Source of the DNA: Cryomorphaceae bacterium ASP10-05a | GTDB lineage: Bacteria; Bacteroidota; Bacteroidia; Flavobacteriales_D; Sanyastnellaceae | Length of the DNA: 51,642 bases | Assembly (NCBI GenBank): GCA_000981645.1 | Contig: LAQC01000010.1 | Location: 31,471-83,112, forward strand | Reading direction: 5' to 3' | Shown: piece by piece, positions 39,815-51,106 of the stretch | Numbering within the stretch: the stretch's first letter is position 1 | Layout: every line of letters starts with the position of its first letter | The notes under the pieces: model-generated | What the model was told of the DNA's origin: nothing | What the model saw: the letters and a program-made list of their open reading frames with translations, nothing else | The model's database searches: none | Program-made: the position numbers and the translations under genes

Positions 39815-40261
39815 TTATAATGTAACAATACTTCCTCCTGCCGCTTCAATTGCGCTTGTCGCAGATTCAGAAAATTTGTGTGCACTTATTTTAACTTTCG
39901 CGGAGAAGTTACCCCTACCAAGAATTTTCACTAAATCCTTTTTATTTGCCAAACCATTCTCGACAATTACCTCTGGTGTGATTTCAGTAATTTTACTAAC
40001 ATCAACCAATTTCTGTAAGTTATCTAAATTAACAGCCTTGTATTCCACACGGTTTCTATTCTTGAAACCAAATTTAGGAACTCTTCTTTGAAGAGGCATT
40101 TGACCACCCTCAAACCCAATTTTCGACTTATAACCAGACCTTGACTTCGCTCCTTTGTGACCTCTTGTTGAAGTCCCGCCTTTACCAGATCCCTGACCAC
40201 GTCCAATCCTTTTACCCTTTTTTATCGAGCCTTCAGCTGGAGTTAAATTACTTAAATTCAT
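39815..40261 (-). CDS. rplO: 50S ribosomal protein L15
   Basis: A late-assembly 50S protein with an extended Gly/Arg-rich N-terminus ([21 protein letters not shown]) that threads into 23S rRNA. The globular C-terminal half contains [17 protein letters not shown] and [20 protein letters not shown]. 148 residues. It lies between rpmD and secY. Confidence 0.98.
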   Translation of the reverse strand: MNLSNLTPAEGSIKKGKRIGRGQGSGKGGTSTRGHKGAKSRSGYKSKIGFEGGQMPLQRRVPKFGFKNRNRVEYKAVNLDNLQKLVDVSKITEITPEVIVENGLANKKDLVKILGRGNFSAKVKISAHKFSESATSAIEAAGGSIVTL

Positions 40262-40282
40262 TTTAATGAGTTTTATAACTTC

Positions 40283-40462
40283 TTACTTCTCTTCTACCTT
40301 TAAGAGGTGCTTTACTTTCTTAATCATTCCTAATACTTGAGGAGATGCTTCCTTCTCAATAGGTCTATTTAACTTTTTTATACCCAAAGCTATTACAGTA
40401 TCTTTCTGTCTCTTAGGTTTTCCAATAGTACTGCGTACTTGTGTTATTACAACTTTGCTCAT
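40283..40462 (-). CDS. rpmD: 50S ribosomal protein L30
   Basis: Found by direct translation between rpsE and rplO: starts MSKVVITQVRSTIGKPKRQK and continues DTVIALGIKKLNRPIEKEAS to KHLLKVEEK, 59 residues. It shows the L30 motif TQVRSTIGKPKRQKDTVIALGI-like core and ferredoxin-like fold. The position in the spc operon confirms the call. Confidence 0.97.
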   Translation of the reverse strand: MSKVVITQVRSTIGKPKRQKDTVIALGIKKLNRPIEKEASPQVLGMIKKVKHLLKVEEK

Positions 40463-40472
40463 GGTTTAAATT

Positions 40473-40985
40473 TTAACCGTGGAATACTTTATTCACTGAG
40501 ATACCTCTTAACTCAGCTACTTCTTTAGGATCTCTCAGCTGCATAAGTGCATCAATTGTCGCCTTTACCACATTGTGCGGATTTGAAGAACCTTTTGATT
40601 TAGCCAATACATCTTTAACACCTACGGACTCTAGAACAGCTCTCATAGCACCACCTGCAATAACGCCTGTACCACCTGAAGCTGGTTTTACAAAAACCCT
40701 TGCTCCGCCATACTTACCAAGCTGCTCATGCGGAATTGTACCATTATAAACAGGGACCTCAACAAGATTCTTTTTAGCATCATCAATAGCTTTCGCTATA
40801 GCCTCTGCCACCTCTTTAGCTTTTCCTAAACCATGACCAACAATACCTTTTTCATTTCCAACAACAACTATAGCTGAAAAACTAAAGGTCCTTCCACCTT
40901 TTGTAACTTTAGTAACTCTATTAACAGTCACTAACTTATCTTTTAGCTCTATTTCACTAGACCTTAACATTTTCTTTGTGCTCAT
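40473..40985 (-). CDS. rpsE: 30S ribosomal protein S5
   Basis: A fidelity and helicase-like protein at the mRNA entry channel. 170 residues: the N-terminal double-stranded RNA-binding domain ([39 protein letters not shown]) and the C-terminal fold with [21 protein letters not shown] and [15 protein letters not shown]. It ends ten bases before rpmD. Confidence 0.98.
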   Translation of the reverse strand: MSTKKMLRSSEIELKDKLVTVNRVTKVTKGGRTFSFSAIVVVGNEKGIVGHGLGKAKEVAEAIAKAIDDAKKNLVEVPVYNGTIPHEQLGKYGGARVFVKPASGGTGVIAGGAMRAVLESVGVKDVLAKSKGSSNPHNVVKATIDALMQLRDPKEVAELRGISVNKVFHG

Positions 40986-40989
40986 TTCC

Positions 40990-41346
40990 TTAGAATTTTA
41001 ATCCTGCTTCTCTAGCAGCTTCGGCTAAACTTTTAACCCTTCCGTGATACAAATATCCACTTCTATCAAAAACCACACTAGAAATATCCTTTCCTTTTGC
41101 AGCTTCCGCTATAGCTTTTCCAACTATTGTGGCTTGATCAACTTTACTCACTGACTGAGCTTCTTTAACTTTAACTGAACCAGCTGCTGCCAAAGTAACA
41201 CCATTTACATCATCAATAATCTGAGCGTAAATCTGTTTGTTACTTCTAAAAACAGTTAATCTAGGAGTCTCAGGAGTTCCGAAGATTTTTCCTCTAACTC
41301 TCTTTTTTATTTTTGTTCTTCTAAGAACTTTGCTATTCGTAGCCAT
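40990..41346 (-). CDS. rplR: 50S ribosomal protein L18
   Basis: Binds 5S rRNA and joins it to the central protuberance. 118 residues: basic N-terminus [41 protein letters not shown], and the conserved ending [20 protein letters not shown]. It lies between rplF and rpsE. Confidence 0.98.
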   Translation of the reverse strand: MATNSKVLRRTKIKKRVRGKIFGTPETPRLTVFRSNKQIYAQIIDDVNGVTLAAAGSVKVKEAQSVSKVDQATIVGKAIAEAAKGKDISSVVFDRSGYLYHGRVKSLAEAAREAGLKF

Positions 41347-41354
41347 CTTACTAA

Positions 41355-41906
41355 TTATTTAGCAGCTGCTTTACCAGCTTTTCTTCTTATATATTCACCT
41401 ACATACTTAACACCTTTTCCTTTATAAGGTTCAGGTTTTCTCAAGGACCTAACTTTGGAAGCCACTTGACCAATAAGCTGCTTGTCGTGAGACTCAAAAG
41501 TAACTATAGGATTCTTTCCTTTCTGAGTTTCTGCCTCTACCTTAATTTCTTTCGGTAAATCGATAATAATAGGATGAGAAAAACCTAAAGACAACTCGAG
41601 CTGCTGGCCAGAAGTTTTAGCTCTAAAACCTACACCAACCAATTCCAATTGTTTTTTATAACCCTCCGTTACACCTACTATCATATTCGATACTAGTGCT
41701 CTGTAAAGACCGTGCTTAGCTCTATCATCAGTGCTGTCACTTGATCTTTCAAAAACAAGCTCTTCTCCCTCCTGTTTCATTGAAATACAAGAATCCATCT
41801 CTTGAGTCAACTCACCCTTTGGACCCTTGACAGTTATAACGTTACCTATTACAGATACTTCTACCCCTTTTATAATGCTCACTGGAGCCTTTCCTATTCT
41901 TGACAT
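41355..41906 (-). CDS. rplF: 50S ribosomal protein L6
   Basis: Two tandem L6 folds near the GTPase-associated centre and sarcin-ricin loop. 183 residues: [31 protein letters not shown]-like [16 protein letters not shown], and the C-terminal signature [20 protein letters not shown]. Complete. It lies between rpsH and rplR. Confidence 0.98.
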   Translation of the reverse strand: MSRIGKAPVSIIKGVEVSVIGNVITVKGPKGELTQEMDSCISMKQEGEELVFERSSDSTDDRAKHGLYRALVSNMIVGVTEGYKKQLELVGVGFRAKTSGQQLELSLGFSHPIIIDLPKEIKVEAETQKGKNPIVTFESHDKQLIGQVASKVRSLRKPEPYKGKGVKYVGEYIRRKAGKAAAK

Positions 41907-41932
41907 AATTCAGCTATTGTTAGATAAACACT

Positions 41933-42331
41933 TTAGTAAACATAGCAGAGAACCTCTCCACCTACATTCGCCTTTTGAGCTTCTTTGTTCGTAATTACAC
42001 CTCTACTAGTAGAGACAATAGCTACACCTAAACCATTTAAAACCCTAGGTAAAGCATTTGCCCCTGCATACTTTCTCAAACCTGGTTTACTAATTCTTTG
42101 AATCTTAGTAATCGCGGGTCTTTTAGACTGCGGATGATACTTAAGGGCAATTTTTATTACTCCTTGCTTATCATCTTCTTCGAACTTATAGTTCAAAATA
42201 TACCCTTTATCGAATAAAATCTCAGTCATACCCTTTTTGATATTAGAGCCTGGTATTTCCACCATTCTATGACCTGCACTCTGTGCGTTTCTTATTCTCG
42301 TTAAGTAATCTGCTATTGGATCAGTATTCAT
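41933..42331 (-). CDS. rpsH: 30S ribosomal protein S8
   Basis: A central-domain 16S rRNA binder. 132 residues: [18 protein letters not shown], the basic [19 protein letters not shown], and the terminal [20 protein letters not shown] and EVLCYVY. In E. coli S8 represses spc translation near rplE; no matching mRNA mimic could be identified by eye here. Confidence 0.98.
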   Translation of the reverse strand: MNTDPIADYLTRIRNAQSAGHRMVEIPGSNIKKGMTEILFDKGYILNYKFEEDDKQGVIKIALKYHPQSKRPAITKIQRISKPGLRKYAGANALPRVLNGLGVAIVSTSRGVITNKEAQKANVGGEVLCYVY

Positions 42332-42353
42332 CCTTAATTTATTTATCTTGTTA

Positions 42354-42623
42354 TTACCAACTGGCTTTTTTAACTCCTGGGATCAATCCTTTGTTTGCCA
42401 TCTCTCTGAATGTAACTCTAGATATTCCAAATTGCCTCATATATCCTCTAGGTCTTCCTGTTAAATTACATCTATTATGTAGTCTAACCTTTGCCGAATT
42501 TCTAGGTAACTTTTGCAAAGCATCCCAGTCCCCTGCAGCCTTTAGAGCCGCTCTCTTCTCAGCATAAACTTCAACTAATCTTTCACGCTTCCTTTCTCGC
42601 GCTTTCATTGATTCCTTAGCCAT
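42354..42623 (-). CDS. rpsN: 30S ribosomal protein S14, long zinc-free form
   Basis: An S14 head protein of 89 residues with [20 protein letters not shown] and [20 protein letters not shown]. The short zinc-binding form (about 61 residues with two CxxC pairs) is not what is present here; only one Cys occurs. This matches the zinc-free L36 and S4 in the same cluster. Confidence 0.98.
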   Translation of the reverse strand: MAKESMKARERKRERLVEVYAEKRAALKAAGDWDALQKLPRNSAKVRLHNRCNLTGRPRGYMRQFGISRVTFREMANKGLIPGVKKASW

Positions 42624-42628
42624 CGGTA

Positions 42629-43180
42629 TTAATTTTTAGTGAATGGAAACCCGAAGGCTGTTAATAATGCTTTAGCCTCTTCATCTGTTTTAGCTGAAGT
42701 CACTATAGTTATATCCATTCCGTTTATATCTTTAATCTTATCTATATCTATCTCAGGAAATATGATTTGCTCTTTGACACCAAAGGTAAAATTACCTCTC
42801 CCATCAAAACCAGAACCCTTAACTCCTCTAAAATCTCTTGTTCTCGGTAAAGAAACAGCTATCAAACGATCAAGAAACTCATACATTCTTTCTCTTCTTA
42901 GCGTAACTTTAGTCGCAATAGGCATCCCCTTTCTCAGCTTGAAGTTGGAAACATCCTTCTTTGACAAACATGCAATAGCCTTCTGACCAGAAATAGATGT
43001 CATTTCTTGAATACCCATATCTACTATCTTCTTATCAGAAGTCGCTTTTCCCAATCTCTGATTTAAACAAATCTTTTCAATCTTAGGTGCTTGCATAATA
43101 CTAGCGTACTCAAACTTTTTCATTAGTTCAGGCACTATCTCAGTTTTATACGTATCTGTTAATCTAGGTGTATAACTCAT
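42629..43180 (-). CDS. rplE: 50S ribosomal protein L5
   Basis: A 5S rRNA-binding protein of the central protuberance that contacts the P-site tRNA and bridges to S13. 183 residues, with [57 protein letters not shown] and [20 protein letters not shown]-like ending. Its ATG overlaps the rplX stop by four bases, indicating coupled translation. Confidence 0.98.
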   Translation of the reverse strand: MSYTPRLTDTYKTEIVPELMKKFEYASIMQAPKIEKICLNQRLGKATSDKKIVDMGIQEMTSISGQKAIACLSKKDVSNFKLRKGMPIATKVTLRRERMYEFLDRLIAVSLPRTRDFRGVKGSGFDGRGNFTFGVKEQIIFPEIDIDKIKDINGMDITIVTSAKTDEEAKALLTAFGFPFTKN

Positions 43181-43500
43181 GACTTAATTGCTTCGTTTGA
43201 TTTTTTTGAATATCTCTCAAGCTTTCCATCCTTATCTCTTCTTCTTCCAACTCTTGTTACATTTCCCTTAGAATCTATAACCATAAGATTTGAAACATGA
43301 ATTGCCGCTTCAGCCTTAACTATCCCTCCTTGAGGATTTGTAGGACTAGGCTTAATATGCTTACTTACAATATTCACCCCTTCTACAAGAGCGCGATCTT
43401 TTTTTGTAAGAACTTTTATGACTTTACCTTCCTTGCCTTTATCGACACCAGCAGTCACTTTAACCAAGTCTCCTTTATGTATGTGAAATTTCTTATTCAT
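43177..43500 (-). CDS. rplX: 50S ribosomal protein L24
   Basis: An assembly-initiator protein near the exit tunnel. 107 residues with the N-terminal KOW motif ([20 protein letters not shown]), then [21 protein letters not shown]. Overlaps rplE by four bases (ATGA). Confidence 0.98.
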   Translation of the reverse strand: MNKKFHIHKGDLVKVTAGVDKGKEGKVIKVLTKKDRALVEGVNIVSKHIKPSPTNPQGGIVKAEAAIHVSNLMVIDSKGNVTRVGRRRDKDGKLERYSKKSNEAIKS

Positions 43501-43511
43501 AATCTTGTATA

Positions 43512-43880
43512 TTAAAGCACTTCTGGTGCTAACGAAACAATTTTCATGTATTCTTTTTCTCTCAACTCTCTGGCAACAGGTCCAAATATCCTTGTTCCTC
43601 TTAACTCCCCACCAGCATTAAGAAGTACAGCAGCATTATCATCAAATCTGATGTAACTGCCATCTTTTCTTCTAATTTCTTTCTTTGTTCTAACAACAAC
43701 CGCCTTGGAAACTGCACCCTTCTTGATTCCTCCTGAAGGCATTGCCGACTTCACAGAAACAACTATCTTGTCTCCAACAGATGCATATCTTCTTTTAGAT
43801 CCACCAAGAACTTTTATACATAAAACTTCTTTAGCCCCACTATTATCTGCAACCTTTAATCTTGACTCTGTCTGTATCAT
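43512..43880 (-). CDS. rplN: 50S ribosomal protein L14
   Basis: A five-stranded barrel protein at the subunit interface, near bridge B8 and the binding site of silencing factor RsfS. 122 residues: [20 protein letters not shown], the signature [19 protein letters not shown], and [20 protein letters not shown]. Complete. Confidence 0.98.
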   Translation of the reverse strand: MIQTESRLKVADNSGAKEVLCIKVLGGSKRRYASVGDKIVVSVKSAMPSGGIKKGAVSKAVVVRTKKEIRRKDGSYIRFDDNAAVLLNAGGELRGTRIFGPVARELREKEYMKIVSLAPEVL

Positions 43881-43902
43881 AGCTTCAAATTATAACTATT
43901 TA

Positions 43903-44160
43903 TTACTTAGCTCTTTCAATTACCTCAACCAGTCTCCAGCACTTTCTTTTACTAAGAGGTCTCGTTTCCATAATTCTGACTGTATCACCAATATTACAAG
44001 TGTTCTCCTCATCATGAGCTACTAACTTAGTAGTCTTATTTAAGAATTTACCGTACATCGGATGCTTAACTTTTCTTTCTACAGCTACTGTGATTGACTT
44101 CGTCATTTTGTTACTAGTAACCACACCTACTCTTTCCTTTCTAAGGTTTCTTTTTTCCAT
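43903..44160 (-). CDS. rpsQ: 30S ribosomal protein S17
   Basis: An OB-fold 16S rRNA binder (helices 7 and 11). 85 residues: [40 protein letters not shown] and the signature [20 protein letters not shown]. It lies between rpmC and rplN. Confidence 0.98.
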   Translation of the reverse strand: MEKRNLRKERVGVVTSNKMTKSITVAVERKVKHPMYGKFLNKTTKLVAHDEENTCNIGDTVRIMETRPLSKRKCWRLVEVIERAK

Positions 44161-44175
44161 GTTTCCTAACCTTAA

Positions 44176-44367
44176 TTAATTGGCTTTTCTACTATTAAGT
44201 TCAGTTAAGAGTCTAGCTACGTCTTTCCTAGAGCCTTTGATCTGTATCGGACTTTCTAAGCCTGACACTGAATGCTGAAATTTCATTTGACTAAGAGCTT
44301 CTCTCAACTCCATTAATCTTACTTGCAAGTCCTTTATAGACAAGTCTTTGAATTCTGATCCTTTCAT
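44176..44367 (-). CDS. rpmC: 50S ribosomal protein L29
   Basis: A two-helix protein at the exit tunnel, part of the docking area for trigger factor and SRP. 63 residues: MKGSEFKDLSIKDLQVRLME, LREALSQMKFQHSVSGLESP, and KDVARLLTELNSRK. It starts six bases after rplP ends. Confidence 0.97.
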   Translation of the reverse strand: MKGSEFKDLSIKDLQVRLMELREALSQMKFQHSVSGLESPIQIKGSRKDVARLLTELNSRKAN

Positions 44368-44373
44368 ATTTCT

Positions 44374-44793
44374 CTATTCTACGTAATCTGGTCTAACTAC
44401 AAACTTTGTTTTCACTGGAAGTTTTTGAGCCGCAAGTCTTAATGCTTCCTTAGCAACAGCTACAGGTACACCTTCCGCCTCAAACATGATTCTCCCTGGC
44501 TTTACGACAGCCACCCAATGACTAGGAGCACCTTTTCCTTTTCCCATTCTTACTTCTGCTGGCTTTGAAGTCATTGGCTTATCTGGAAAAATTCTAATCC
44601 AAACTTTACCCTCCCGCTTCATGTATCTTGTTAACGCGATACGCGCAGCTTCAATCTGCCTAGAAGTAATGAATCCCTCATCTAGAGTCTTGAGTCCAAA
44701 CGACCCTGCAGTGATATCACTACCTCTATATGCGAGACCCTTTATTCTTCCTTTCTGGGTCTTCCTAAATTTCGTTCTTTTTGGCTGTAACAT
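44374..44793 (-). CDS. rplP: 50S ribosomal protein L16
   Basis: Positions the A-site tRNA elbow near the peptidyl-transferase centre. 139 residues: [40 protein letters not shown], and [20 protein letters not shown]. The Arg in the MGKGKGAP loop is the region hydroxylated in E. coli L16. Complete. Confidence 0.98.
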   Translation of the reverse strand: MLQPKRTKFRKTQKGRIKGLAYRGSDITAGSFGLKTLDEGFITSRQIEAARIALTRYMKREGKVWIRIFPDKPMTSKPAEVRMGKGKGAPSHWVAVVKPGRIMFEAEGVPVAVAKEALRLAAQKLPVKTKFVVRPDYVE

Positions 44794-44818
44794 GTCTATG
44801 TGCTTTTAACCTTAATTC

Positions 44819-45523
44819 TTACTTTTTTCTTCTTGGAGTTCTTGCTCCACCTCTTGACTGCTTCTTCTCTAATCCGGCAGTAGCAGATAAATCCCTCTTT
44901 CCGTACACCTCACCTTTACAAATCCAAACTTTAATTCCGATTCTTCCGTAAGTTGTATGTGCCTCACTTAATGCATAATCTATATCAGCTCTAAACGTAT
45001 GTAAAGGAATTCTACCATCCTTATAAGACTCACTTCTTGCCATCTCGGCACCATTCAACCTACCAGATATTTGCACTTTAATACCCTCTGCCCCAACTCT
45101 CATCGTCCCAGCGACTGACATCTTTGATGCTCTCCTAAACGATATTCTTCCCTCAATCTGTCTTGCAATGCTATCCGCGACCAACTTAGCGTCTAACTCT
45201 GGTCTTTTTATTTCATGGATATTAATCTGAACTTCTTTCTTAGTCAATTTCTTTAACTCCTCCTTCAACTTATCCACTTCAGAACCACCCCTACCAATAA
45301 TCACTCCTGGCCTTGCAGTCATGACTGTTACAGTCACCACCTTTAAAGTTCTTTCTATAATGATCTTAGAAACACTCGCCCTTTGTAAACGTGCGTGCAA
45401 ATATCTTCTAATTTGATCATCTTCTGCCAATTTATCAGAATAATCGTTACCTCCGTACCAGTTAGAATCCCACCCTTTGATGAAACCCAGTCTATTTCCT
45501 ATTGGATTTGTTTTCTGTCCCAT
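44819..45523 (-). CDS. rpsC: 30S ribosomal protein S3
   Basis: Lines the mRNA entry tunnel. 234 residues: [22 protein letters not shown] type II domain with [13 protein letters not shown] (GxxG loop), and the C-terminal fold [20 protein letters not shown]. It ends in a basic [11 protein letters not shown] tail. Three bases separate it from rplV. Confidence 0.98.
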   Translation of the reverse strand: MGQKTNPIGNRLGFIKGWDSNWYGGNDYSDKLAEDDQIRRYLHARLQRASVSKIIIERTLKVVTVTVMTARPGVIIGRGGSEVDKLKEELKKLTKKEVQINIHEIKRPELDAKLVADSIARQIEGRISFRRASKMSVAGTMRVGAEGIKVQISGRLNGAEMARSESYKDGRIPLHTFRADIDYALSEAHTTYGRIGIKVWICKGEVYGKRDLSATAGLEKKQSRGGARTPRRKK

Positions 45524-45525
45524 GA

Positions 45526-45930
45526 TTAATCCTTTTTAGCAGTATTGTCTACTATAATCGTTACGTGATTAGATCTCTTTCTTACTCGGTGCGCTCTACC
45601 CTGAGGGGCAGGCTGAACTCTCTTTAACATTCTAGCACTGTCCACTTTAACCTCGCTAATAAATAGGTCTGCCTCATCAGCTCTTGAACCTTCGTTCTTC
45701 GTTTCCCAGTTAGCTATAGCCGATCTTAAAAGCTTCTCTAACCTTACTGATGCTTCCTGCTTACTAAACTTCAACATGTTTAAAGCTTGGAAAACATCCT
45801 TGCCTCTTACTAAATCGGCCATTTTTCTCATCTTTCTAGGAGAAGTAGGACAATTGTTCAACTTTGCTATAGCAACTTTAAGCTTTTCAGCTTTATTCTG
45901 CTCTGCTGTATTTCTTTTTCTGGCACCCAT
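45526..45930 (-). CDS. rplV: 50S ribosomal protein L22
   Basis: Its beta-hairpin forms part of the exit-tunnel constriction. 134 residues, with a charged N-terminal extension of about 15 residues before [20 protein letters not shown]. The hairpin is [20 protein letters not shown], followed by [19 protein letters not shown]. The loop Arg/Ala residues linked to macrolide sensitivity are unremarkable. Confidence 0.97.
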   Translation of the reverse strand: MGARKRNTAEQNKAEKLKVAIAKLNNCPTSPRKMRKMADLVRGKDVFQALNMLKFSKQEASVRLEKLLRSAIANWETKNEGSRADEADLFISEVKVDSARMLKRVQPAPQGRAHRVRKRSNHVTIIVDNTAKKD

Positions 45931-45954
45931 TTTATATAAGTTTACCTATATTAA

Positions 45955-46233
45955 TTATCTTTTACCTTTATCTTTCTTTCCTCCATGACCTCTAAAGGTT
46001 CTAGTTGGAGAAAACTCACCTAGCTTGTGACCTACCATATTCTCTGTTACAAATACTGGTACAAACTGCCTACCATTATGTACTCCAAATGTTAAACCAA
46101 CAAAGTCCGGTGTAACTGTAGACGAACGAGACCAAGTTTTTATCACAGTCTTTTTACCTGAAGCATGAGCTTCATCAACTCTTTGTGCTAACTTGTAATG
46201 CACAAATGGTGGTTTTTTCAGCGATCTAGCCAT
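45955..46233 (-). CDS. rpsS: 30S ribosomal protein S19
   Basis: A head protein that with S13 contacts the A and P sites. 92 residues: [31 protein letters not shown]-like [18 protein letters not shown], and the signature [18 protein letters not shown]. Starts six bases before the rplB end. Confidence 0.98.
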   Translation of the reverse strand: MARSLKKPPFVHYKLAQRVDEAHASGKKTVIKTWSRSSTVTPDFVGLTFGVHNGRQFVPVFVTENMVGHKLGEFSPTRTFRGHGGKKDKGKR

Positions 46234-46239
46234 TATCTC

Positions 46240-47061
46240 TTATTTTTTTCTTTTCTCAATTATAAACTGACTACTAGATTTAGTCTTACTTCTTGTTTTG
46301 AATCCTTTAGCCGGAAGACCTTTCCTCGAACGTGGATGCCCACCTGAAGACTTTCCTTCTCCACCACCCATTGGGTGATCAACAGGATTCATGGCTACAC
46401 CTCTAACTCTTGGTCTTCTACCTAACCATCTTGACTTACCAGCCTTACCTGACCTCTGCAAGTTATGTTCAAAATTTGAAACAGTTCCTACAGTTGCAAC
46501 GCACTTAACTAATATCATTCTCGTTTCACCTGAAGGTAGCTTAATAACCGCATACTTCCCCTCCCTTGCAACTAATTGCGCTGAAGATCCAGCACTCCTC
46601 GCCATAATACCACCTTTTCCTGGTGTAAGCTCTACGTTATGGACAACCGTACCTAAAGGCAAATCGGCTAATGCCATCGTATTACCTAGCTCCGGTATAG
46701 CAGTTGGACCAGACATAATCTTCTGTCCTACCTCTATTCCAGCTGGAGCAATTATGTATTTCTTATCTCCATCAGTATACTCTACCAAACATATTCTAGA
46801 TGTTCTATTTGGATCGTACTCTACTGTTAAAACGGTTGCATCCATGTGCTTATCCCTTTTAAAGTCGATAATCCTATATCTTCTCTTATGACCACCACCT
46901 CGATAGCGCATAGTCATTTTCCCAGTATTGTTTCTACCTCCCGACTTTTTCAAAGGTGCCAATAAAGGCTTGTGAGGTTTGTCAGTTGTAATTTCCTCAA
47001 AAGTTGAGATAATTTTATGACGCTGTCCTGGTGTAATCGGTTTTAACTTTCTTAATCCCAT
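46240..47061 (-). CDS. rplB: 50S ribosomal protein L2
   Basis: The largest core protein of the peptidyl-transferase region; needed for subunit joining. 273 residues: [20 protein letters not shown], an SH3-like/OB body, and the C-terminal signature [16 protein letters not shown] with the conserved His. It then continues [20 protein letters not shown]. Complete. Confidence 0.98.
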   Translation of the reverse strand: MGLRKLKPITPGQRHKIISTFEEITTDKPHKPLLAPLKKSGGRNNTGKMTMRYRGGGHKRRYRIIDFKRDKHMDATVLTVEYDPNRTSRICLVEYTDGDKKYIIAPAGIEVGQKIMSGPTAIPELGNTMALADLPLGTVVHNVELTPGKGGIMARSAGSSAQLVAREGKYAVIKLPSGETRMILVKCVATVGTVSNFEHNLQRSGKAGKSRWLGRRPRVRGVAMNPVDHPMGGGEGKSSGGHPRSRKGLPAKGFKTRSKTKSSSQFIIEKRKK

Positions 47062-47072
47062 AATTATATATC

Positions 47073-47366
47073 TTATAGATTAGCGTAAAAATCAATAGTT
47101 TCACCGGCCGCTAAGCTTATAACTGCTTTCTTAATAGAAGGTCTTCTTCCAGAAACTACACCAGTTTTTGTGAACTTACTTTTCAATTTACCATCTACAT
47201 TAATGGTTCTAACTTCTTTAACACTTACTTTATATTCCAACTCGATAGCCTTTCTAATCTCAATTTTATTAGCATCTTTATTTACTATAAAACAGAACTG
47301 ATTATGTCTATCGCTAGCTGCAGAAGTCTTTTCAGTGATGAGCGGTTTTATTAATATTGTCTTCAT
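47073..47366 (-). CDS. rplW: 50S ribosomal protein L23
   Basis: The main exit-tunnel docking site for trigger factor and SRP. 97 residues: [40 protein letters not shown] and [16 protein letters not shown]. Complete. It follows rplD. Confidence 0.97.
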   Translation of the reverse strand: MKTILIKPLITEKTSAASDRHNQFCFIVNKDANKIEIRKAIELEYKVSVKEVRTINVDGKLKSKFTKTGVVSGRRPSIKKAVISLAAGETIDFYANL

Positions 47367-47372
47367 CTCTCT

Positions 47373-47999
47373 TTACTTTAGAGTTTCCTCAATTTTATTC
47401 ACACTACCCTCCAACAAAACTAACTTACTACAATTAAGAATATCGTATGTACTTAAATCGTCAGCACACATCACCCTTTGTTTCTTTAAGTTTCTAGAAG
47501 ACAAATATAAATTTGTGTTATAATCTGGAGTAACAAATAACAATTTATTATCTACCATTTCCATATTCGCTAGTATTGATTTGAAAGCACTTGTTTTTGG
47601 AGAATCCATCAACACCGCTTCCATAACAACTATATTGTTCTCTTTAGCCTTGTAGCTTAAAGCAGATTTCCTTGCTAAGCCTTTAACTTTTTTGTTTAGA
47701 GAAACTTTGTACGTTCTTGGCTTAGGCCCGAATATAGTACCACCACCTTTGAAAAGCGGATTCTTAATACTACCTGCTCTCGCGGTACCTGTACCCTTTT
47801 GCTTTTTGATCTTTCTAGTAGATCCTGCTATCTCTCCTCTCTCTTTTGACTTATTCGTCCCTTGTCTTTGAGAAGCTAAATATCTTTTTACATCCAAGTA
47901 TATAGCATGATCATTCGGCTCAATACCAAATATAGACTGATCAAGCTTAGCTTTCTTCGAAGTCTTTTTTCCGTCTTTAGCGTAAATTTCTACTTGCAT
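47373..47999 (-). CDS. rplD: 50S ribosomal protein L4
   Basis: 208 residues with the long tunnel loop: ERGEIAGSTRKIKKQKGTGT, ARAGSIKNPLFKGGGTIFGP and KPRTYKVSLNKKVKGLARKS. In E. coli L4 represses its own S10 operon. Here rpsJ is downstream of fusA, so no S10 leader exists at the usual place. The gap to rplC is one base. Confidence 0.97.
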   Translation of the reverse strand: MQVEIYAKDGKKTSKKAKLDQSIFGIEPNDHAIYLDVKRYLASQRQGTNKSKERGEIAGSTRKIKKQKGTGTARAGSIKNPLFKGGGTIFGPKPRTYKVSLNKKVKGLARKSALSYKAKENNIVVMEAVLMDSPKTSAFKSILANMEMVDNKLLFVTPDYNTNLYLSSRNLKKQRVMCADDLSTYDILNCSKLVLLEGSVNKIEETLK

Positions 48000-48000
48000 C

Positions 48001-48621
48001 TTAATTCTGTATTAAAACTGTTGAACCTTTAGCGCCTGGTATAGCACCACTAATAACTACTAGATTTTCATCAGCAAATATCTTCAAGACTTTAAGATTT
48101 TGAACAGTAACTCTAACATTACCCATCTGACCTCCCATCTTCATACCTTTGAAAACTCTCGCTGGATCAGAAGCAGCTCCAATTGAACCTGGTGCTCTTA
48201 ATCTGTTATGCTGTCCGTGAGTCGCTTGTCCTACACCGGCAAATCCATGTCTTTTCACCACACCTTGAAAACCCTTACCTTTAGATGTTCCTACTACATC
48301 CACAAACTGTCCTTCTTGAAAAACATCTGTTAAATTAAGTACATCTCCAGCCTTCAATTCCTGAGAGAATCCTTTAAACTCTACTAGAGTTCTCAAAAGA
48401 TTTCCACCACTCTTTTCGAAGTGACCTTTCAGAGACTTGGTAGTTCTCTTTTCTTTCTTTTCACCATACCCAAGTTGAACAGCTTCATAGCCGTCATTCT
48501 CGATGGTTTTGACTTGTGTTACTACACAAGGACCAGTAGATATCACGGTGCATGGTAAGTTCTTACCCTCGGCACTGTACATACTAGTCATACCTATTTT
48601 CTTTCCTATTAATCCAGGCAT
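48001..48621 (-). CDS. rplC: 50S ribosomal protein L3
   Basis: An early-assembly protein reaching the peptidyl-transferase centre. 206 residues: [40 protein letters not shown] and the central loop [20 protein letters not shown]. The glutamine that PrmB methylates in E. coli (GSIGQ) is alanine here (Ala149). That modification therefore cannot occur. Confidence 0.97.
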   Translation of the reverse strand: MPGLIGKKIGMTSMYSAEGKNLPCTVISTGPCVVTQVKTIENDGYEAVQLGYGEKKEKRTTKSLKGHFEKSGGNLLRTLVEFKGFSQELKAGDVLNLTDVFQEGQFVDVVGTSKGKGFQGVVKRHGFAGVGQATHGQHNRLRAPGSIGAASDPARVFKGMKMGGQMGNVRVTVQNLKVLKIFADENLVVISGAIPGAKGSTVLIQN

Positions 48622-48644
48622 ATCTTAATTTTAATAGATACTAA

Positions 48645-48950
48645 TTAAACTTTTATTTCTACCTCTACTCCACTAGGAAGTTCGAGTCTCATTAATGCAT
48701 CAACAGTTTTAGCACTACTGCTATATATGTCGATTAATCTTTTGTAAGAGCTTAGCTCAAACTGCTCTCTCGCCTTTTTATTCACATGCGGAGAACGTAG
48801 TACAGTATAAATTCTTTTATGAGTTGGCAGTGGAATCGGCCCACTAATAACTGCACCTGTCGTTTTTACTGTTTTCACAATCTTCTCAGCACTCTTATCT
48901 ACTAAGTTATGATCGTAAGACTTTAATTTTATTCTAATTTTCTGAGCCAT
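48645..48950 (-). CDS. rpsJ: 30S ribosomal protein S10 (NusE)
   Basis: A head protein and also NusE, the partner of NusB/NusG in antitermination. 101 residues: [20 protein letters not shown], the loop [20 protein letters not shown], and a terminal [18 protein letters not shown]. It follows fusA with 24 bases between. Confidence 0.98.
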   Translation of the reverse strand: MAQKIRIKLKSYDHNLVDKSAEKIVKTVKTTGAVISGPIPLPTHKRIYTVLRSPHVNKKAREQFELSSYKRLIDIYSSSAKTVDALMRLELPSGVEVEIKV

Positions 48951-48974
48951 TGTCCTCTCTAATTATCCTCTTAA

Positions 48975-51074
48975 TTATTCTCCTTTAGATTTCTTGATTA
49001 CTTCCTCAGCTACACCCTTTGGTGCTGGAGCGAAGTGTGAGAACTCCATAGTTGAAGTTGCTCTACCCGATGTTATAGTTCTAAGATCTGTCACATAACC
49101 AAACATTTCTGAAAGAGGAACTTTAGCGTTCACAACGGTAGCACCGTTTCTCTCTGAAGAACCTTCGATTAGACCTCTTCTTTTATTTAAATCTCCGATA
49201 ACATTACCCATATTCTCTTCTGGAGTAACTACTTCCAACTTCATCATAGGCTCCAATAAAACAGGATTACACTGTGGTAAAGCTGCTCTATACGCCATCT
49301 TAGCACATAGCTCAAAAGATAAAGCATCAGAATCTACTGCATGGAAACCTCCATCTTTCAACTCCACACTAAGTGAATCTAATGGATATCCCGCCAACAC
49401 CCCGTTAGCCATTGCCATCTTAAACCCTTTCTCAACTGAAGGAACAAATTCTCTAGGAACATTCCCCCCTTTCACGCTATTCTTGAAGACAAGACCCGGA
49501 TTCTCAGGATCATCATTAGGTGATATCTCCACCACTATATCGGCAAATTTACCACTACCCCCTGACTGCTTCTTGTAAACCTCTCTATGTCTTATGCTTC
49601 CACTAATAGCCTCTTTGTATGAAACTTGTGGAGCTCCTTGGTTACACTCAACTTTAAATTCCCTTTTAAGTCTATCTAAAATAATCTCTAAGTGTAACTC
49701 ACCCATTCCACTTATGATGGTCTGGCCAGTATCTTCATCAGTTTTCACTTGGAACGTTGGATCTTCTTCCGCTAATTTATTTAGCGACATACCTAACTTA
49801 TCCGCATCAGCTTGAGTTTTTGGCTCAATAGCTATACCAATTACAGGATCCGGAAAATCCATTGACTCAAGCACTATAGGGTTCTTTTCGTCACAAAGAG
49901 TATCACCCGTCTTTATATCTTTAAATCCAACTAACGCCGCAATATCACCAGCTTGTAACGTATCTATCTGATTTTGCTTATTGGCGTGCATTTGGAATAT
50001 TCTACTAATTCTTTCTTTCTTTCCTGTTCTTGTATTTAAAACATAAGAACCAGAAGGCAGAACACCCGAATATGCTCTTGTAAAACAAAGCCTACCCACA
50101 AAAGGATCTGTTGCAATTTTAAAAGCTAATGCTGCAAACGGCTCATCAACACTTGGCTTTCTAGAAGTCGGCTCATCTGTATCTGGATTAACGCCTTCTA
50201 TTGCCACAGTATCCATAGGTGATGGAAGAATTTCCATAACCATATCGAGCATGGTTTGCACTCCTTTATTTTTAAATGCTGATCCGCACATCATTGGAAC
50301 TACTTTACCAGCGATTGTCGCTTCTCTCAACGCATCCAAAATCTCTCTTTCCGTTAGCGATTCAGAATCTTCGAAATACTTTTCCATCAGATTATCATCA
50401 AACTCCGCTACCGCTTCCAAAAGCGCTTCTCTAAGCTCTCTTGCCTCATCTATGATATCAGCTGGAATTTCAATCTCTTCAAAAGTCATCCCTTGATCAT
50501 GCTCATTCCAAACAATACCTCTGAAATTAATCAAATCAACCACTCCCTTGAAATCATCCTCTGCACCAATATTAATCTGCAGCGGTAAAGCATGCGACCC
50601 TAACATCTCTCTAACCTGACCACAAACCTTCAAGAAGTCTGCGCCTTGACGATCCATTTTATTCACAAAACCAATTCTTGGCACGTTGTAATTATCGGCT
50701 AATCTCCAATTAGTTTCTGATTGTGGCTCAACACCATCAACAGCACTAAACAAGAAAACCAAACCATCCAACACTCTTAAAGAACGATTAACCTCAACAG
50801 TAAAATCAACGTGACCTGGAGTATCGATGATATTCACATGATATTCCTGACCTCTATAATCCCAGTTCAATGTAGTAGCCGCTGAAGTAATTGTAATACC
50901 TCTTTCCTGCTCCTGAGCCATCCAATCCATTGTAGCCGCTCCATCATGAACCTCTCCAATTTTATGACTAACTCCACCATAATAAAGAATACGCTCAGTC
51001 GTAGTAGTCTTACCGGCATCAATATGCGCAGCAATACCAATATTTCTTGTATATGTTAAATTTCTTTTTGCCAT
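48975..51074 (-). CDS. fusA: Elongation factor G
   Basis: A GTPase that drives translocation of tRNA-mRNA. 699 residues with five domains. G1 is [10 protein letters not shown] (residues 16-25), switch [16 protein letters not shown]3 DTPGH (84-88) and G4 NKMD (138-141). Domain IV contains [20 protein letters not shown] and domain V ends [20 protein letters not shown]. The G2/switch II histidine needed for GTP hydrolysis is present in DTPGH. No tuf gene follows, as in other Bacteroidota. Confidence 0.98.
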   Translation of the reverse strand: MAKRNLTYTRNIGIAAHIDAGKTTTTERILYYGGVSHKIGEVHDGAATMDWMAQEQERGITITSAATTLNWDYRGQEYHVNIIDTPGHVDFTVEVNRSLRVLDGLVFLFSAVDGVEPQSETNWRLADNYNVPRIGFVNKMDRQGADFLKVCGQVREMLGSHALPLQINIGAEDDFKGVVDLINFRGIVWNEHDQGMTFEEIEIPADIIDEARELREALLEAVAEFDDNLMEKYFEDSESLTEREILDALREATIAGKVVPMMCGSAFKNKGVQTMLDMVMEILPSPMDTVAIEGVNPDTDEPTSRKPSVDEPFAALAFKIATDPFVGRLCFTRAYSGVLPSGSYVLNTRTGKKERISRIFQMHANKQNQIDTLQAGDIAALVGFKDIKTGDTLCDEKNPIVLESMDFPDPVIGIAIEPKTQADADKLGMSLNKLAEEDPTFQVKTDEDTGQTIISGMGELHLEIILDRLKREFKVECNQGAPQVSYKEAISGSIRHREVYKKQSGGSGKFADIVVEISPNDDPENPGLVFKNSVKGGNVPREFVPSVEKGFKMAMANGVLAGYPLDSLSVELKDGGFHAVDSDALSFELCAKMAYRAALPQCNPVLLEPMMKLEVVTPEENMGNVIGDLNKRRGLIEGSSERNGATVVNAKVPLSEMFGYVTDLRTITSGRATSTMEFSHFAPAPKGVAEEVIKKSKGE

Positions 51075-51106
51075 CGTCCTGGTGGAAATTTCCTTATAAT
51101 CTATTG

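Noticed and set aside
46391-46891. 166-residue open frame on the plus strand
   Set aside because: It lies wholly antisense to rplB, whose sequence is fully conserved.
48951-48974. S10-type regulatory leader before rpsJ
   Set aside because: Only 24 bases separate fusA and rpsJ, too short for the L4-responsive leader known in other bacteria.
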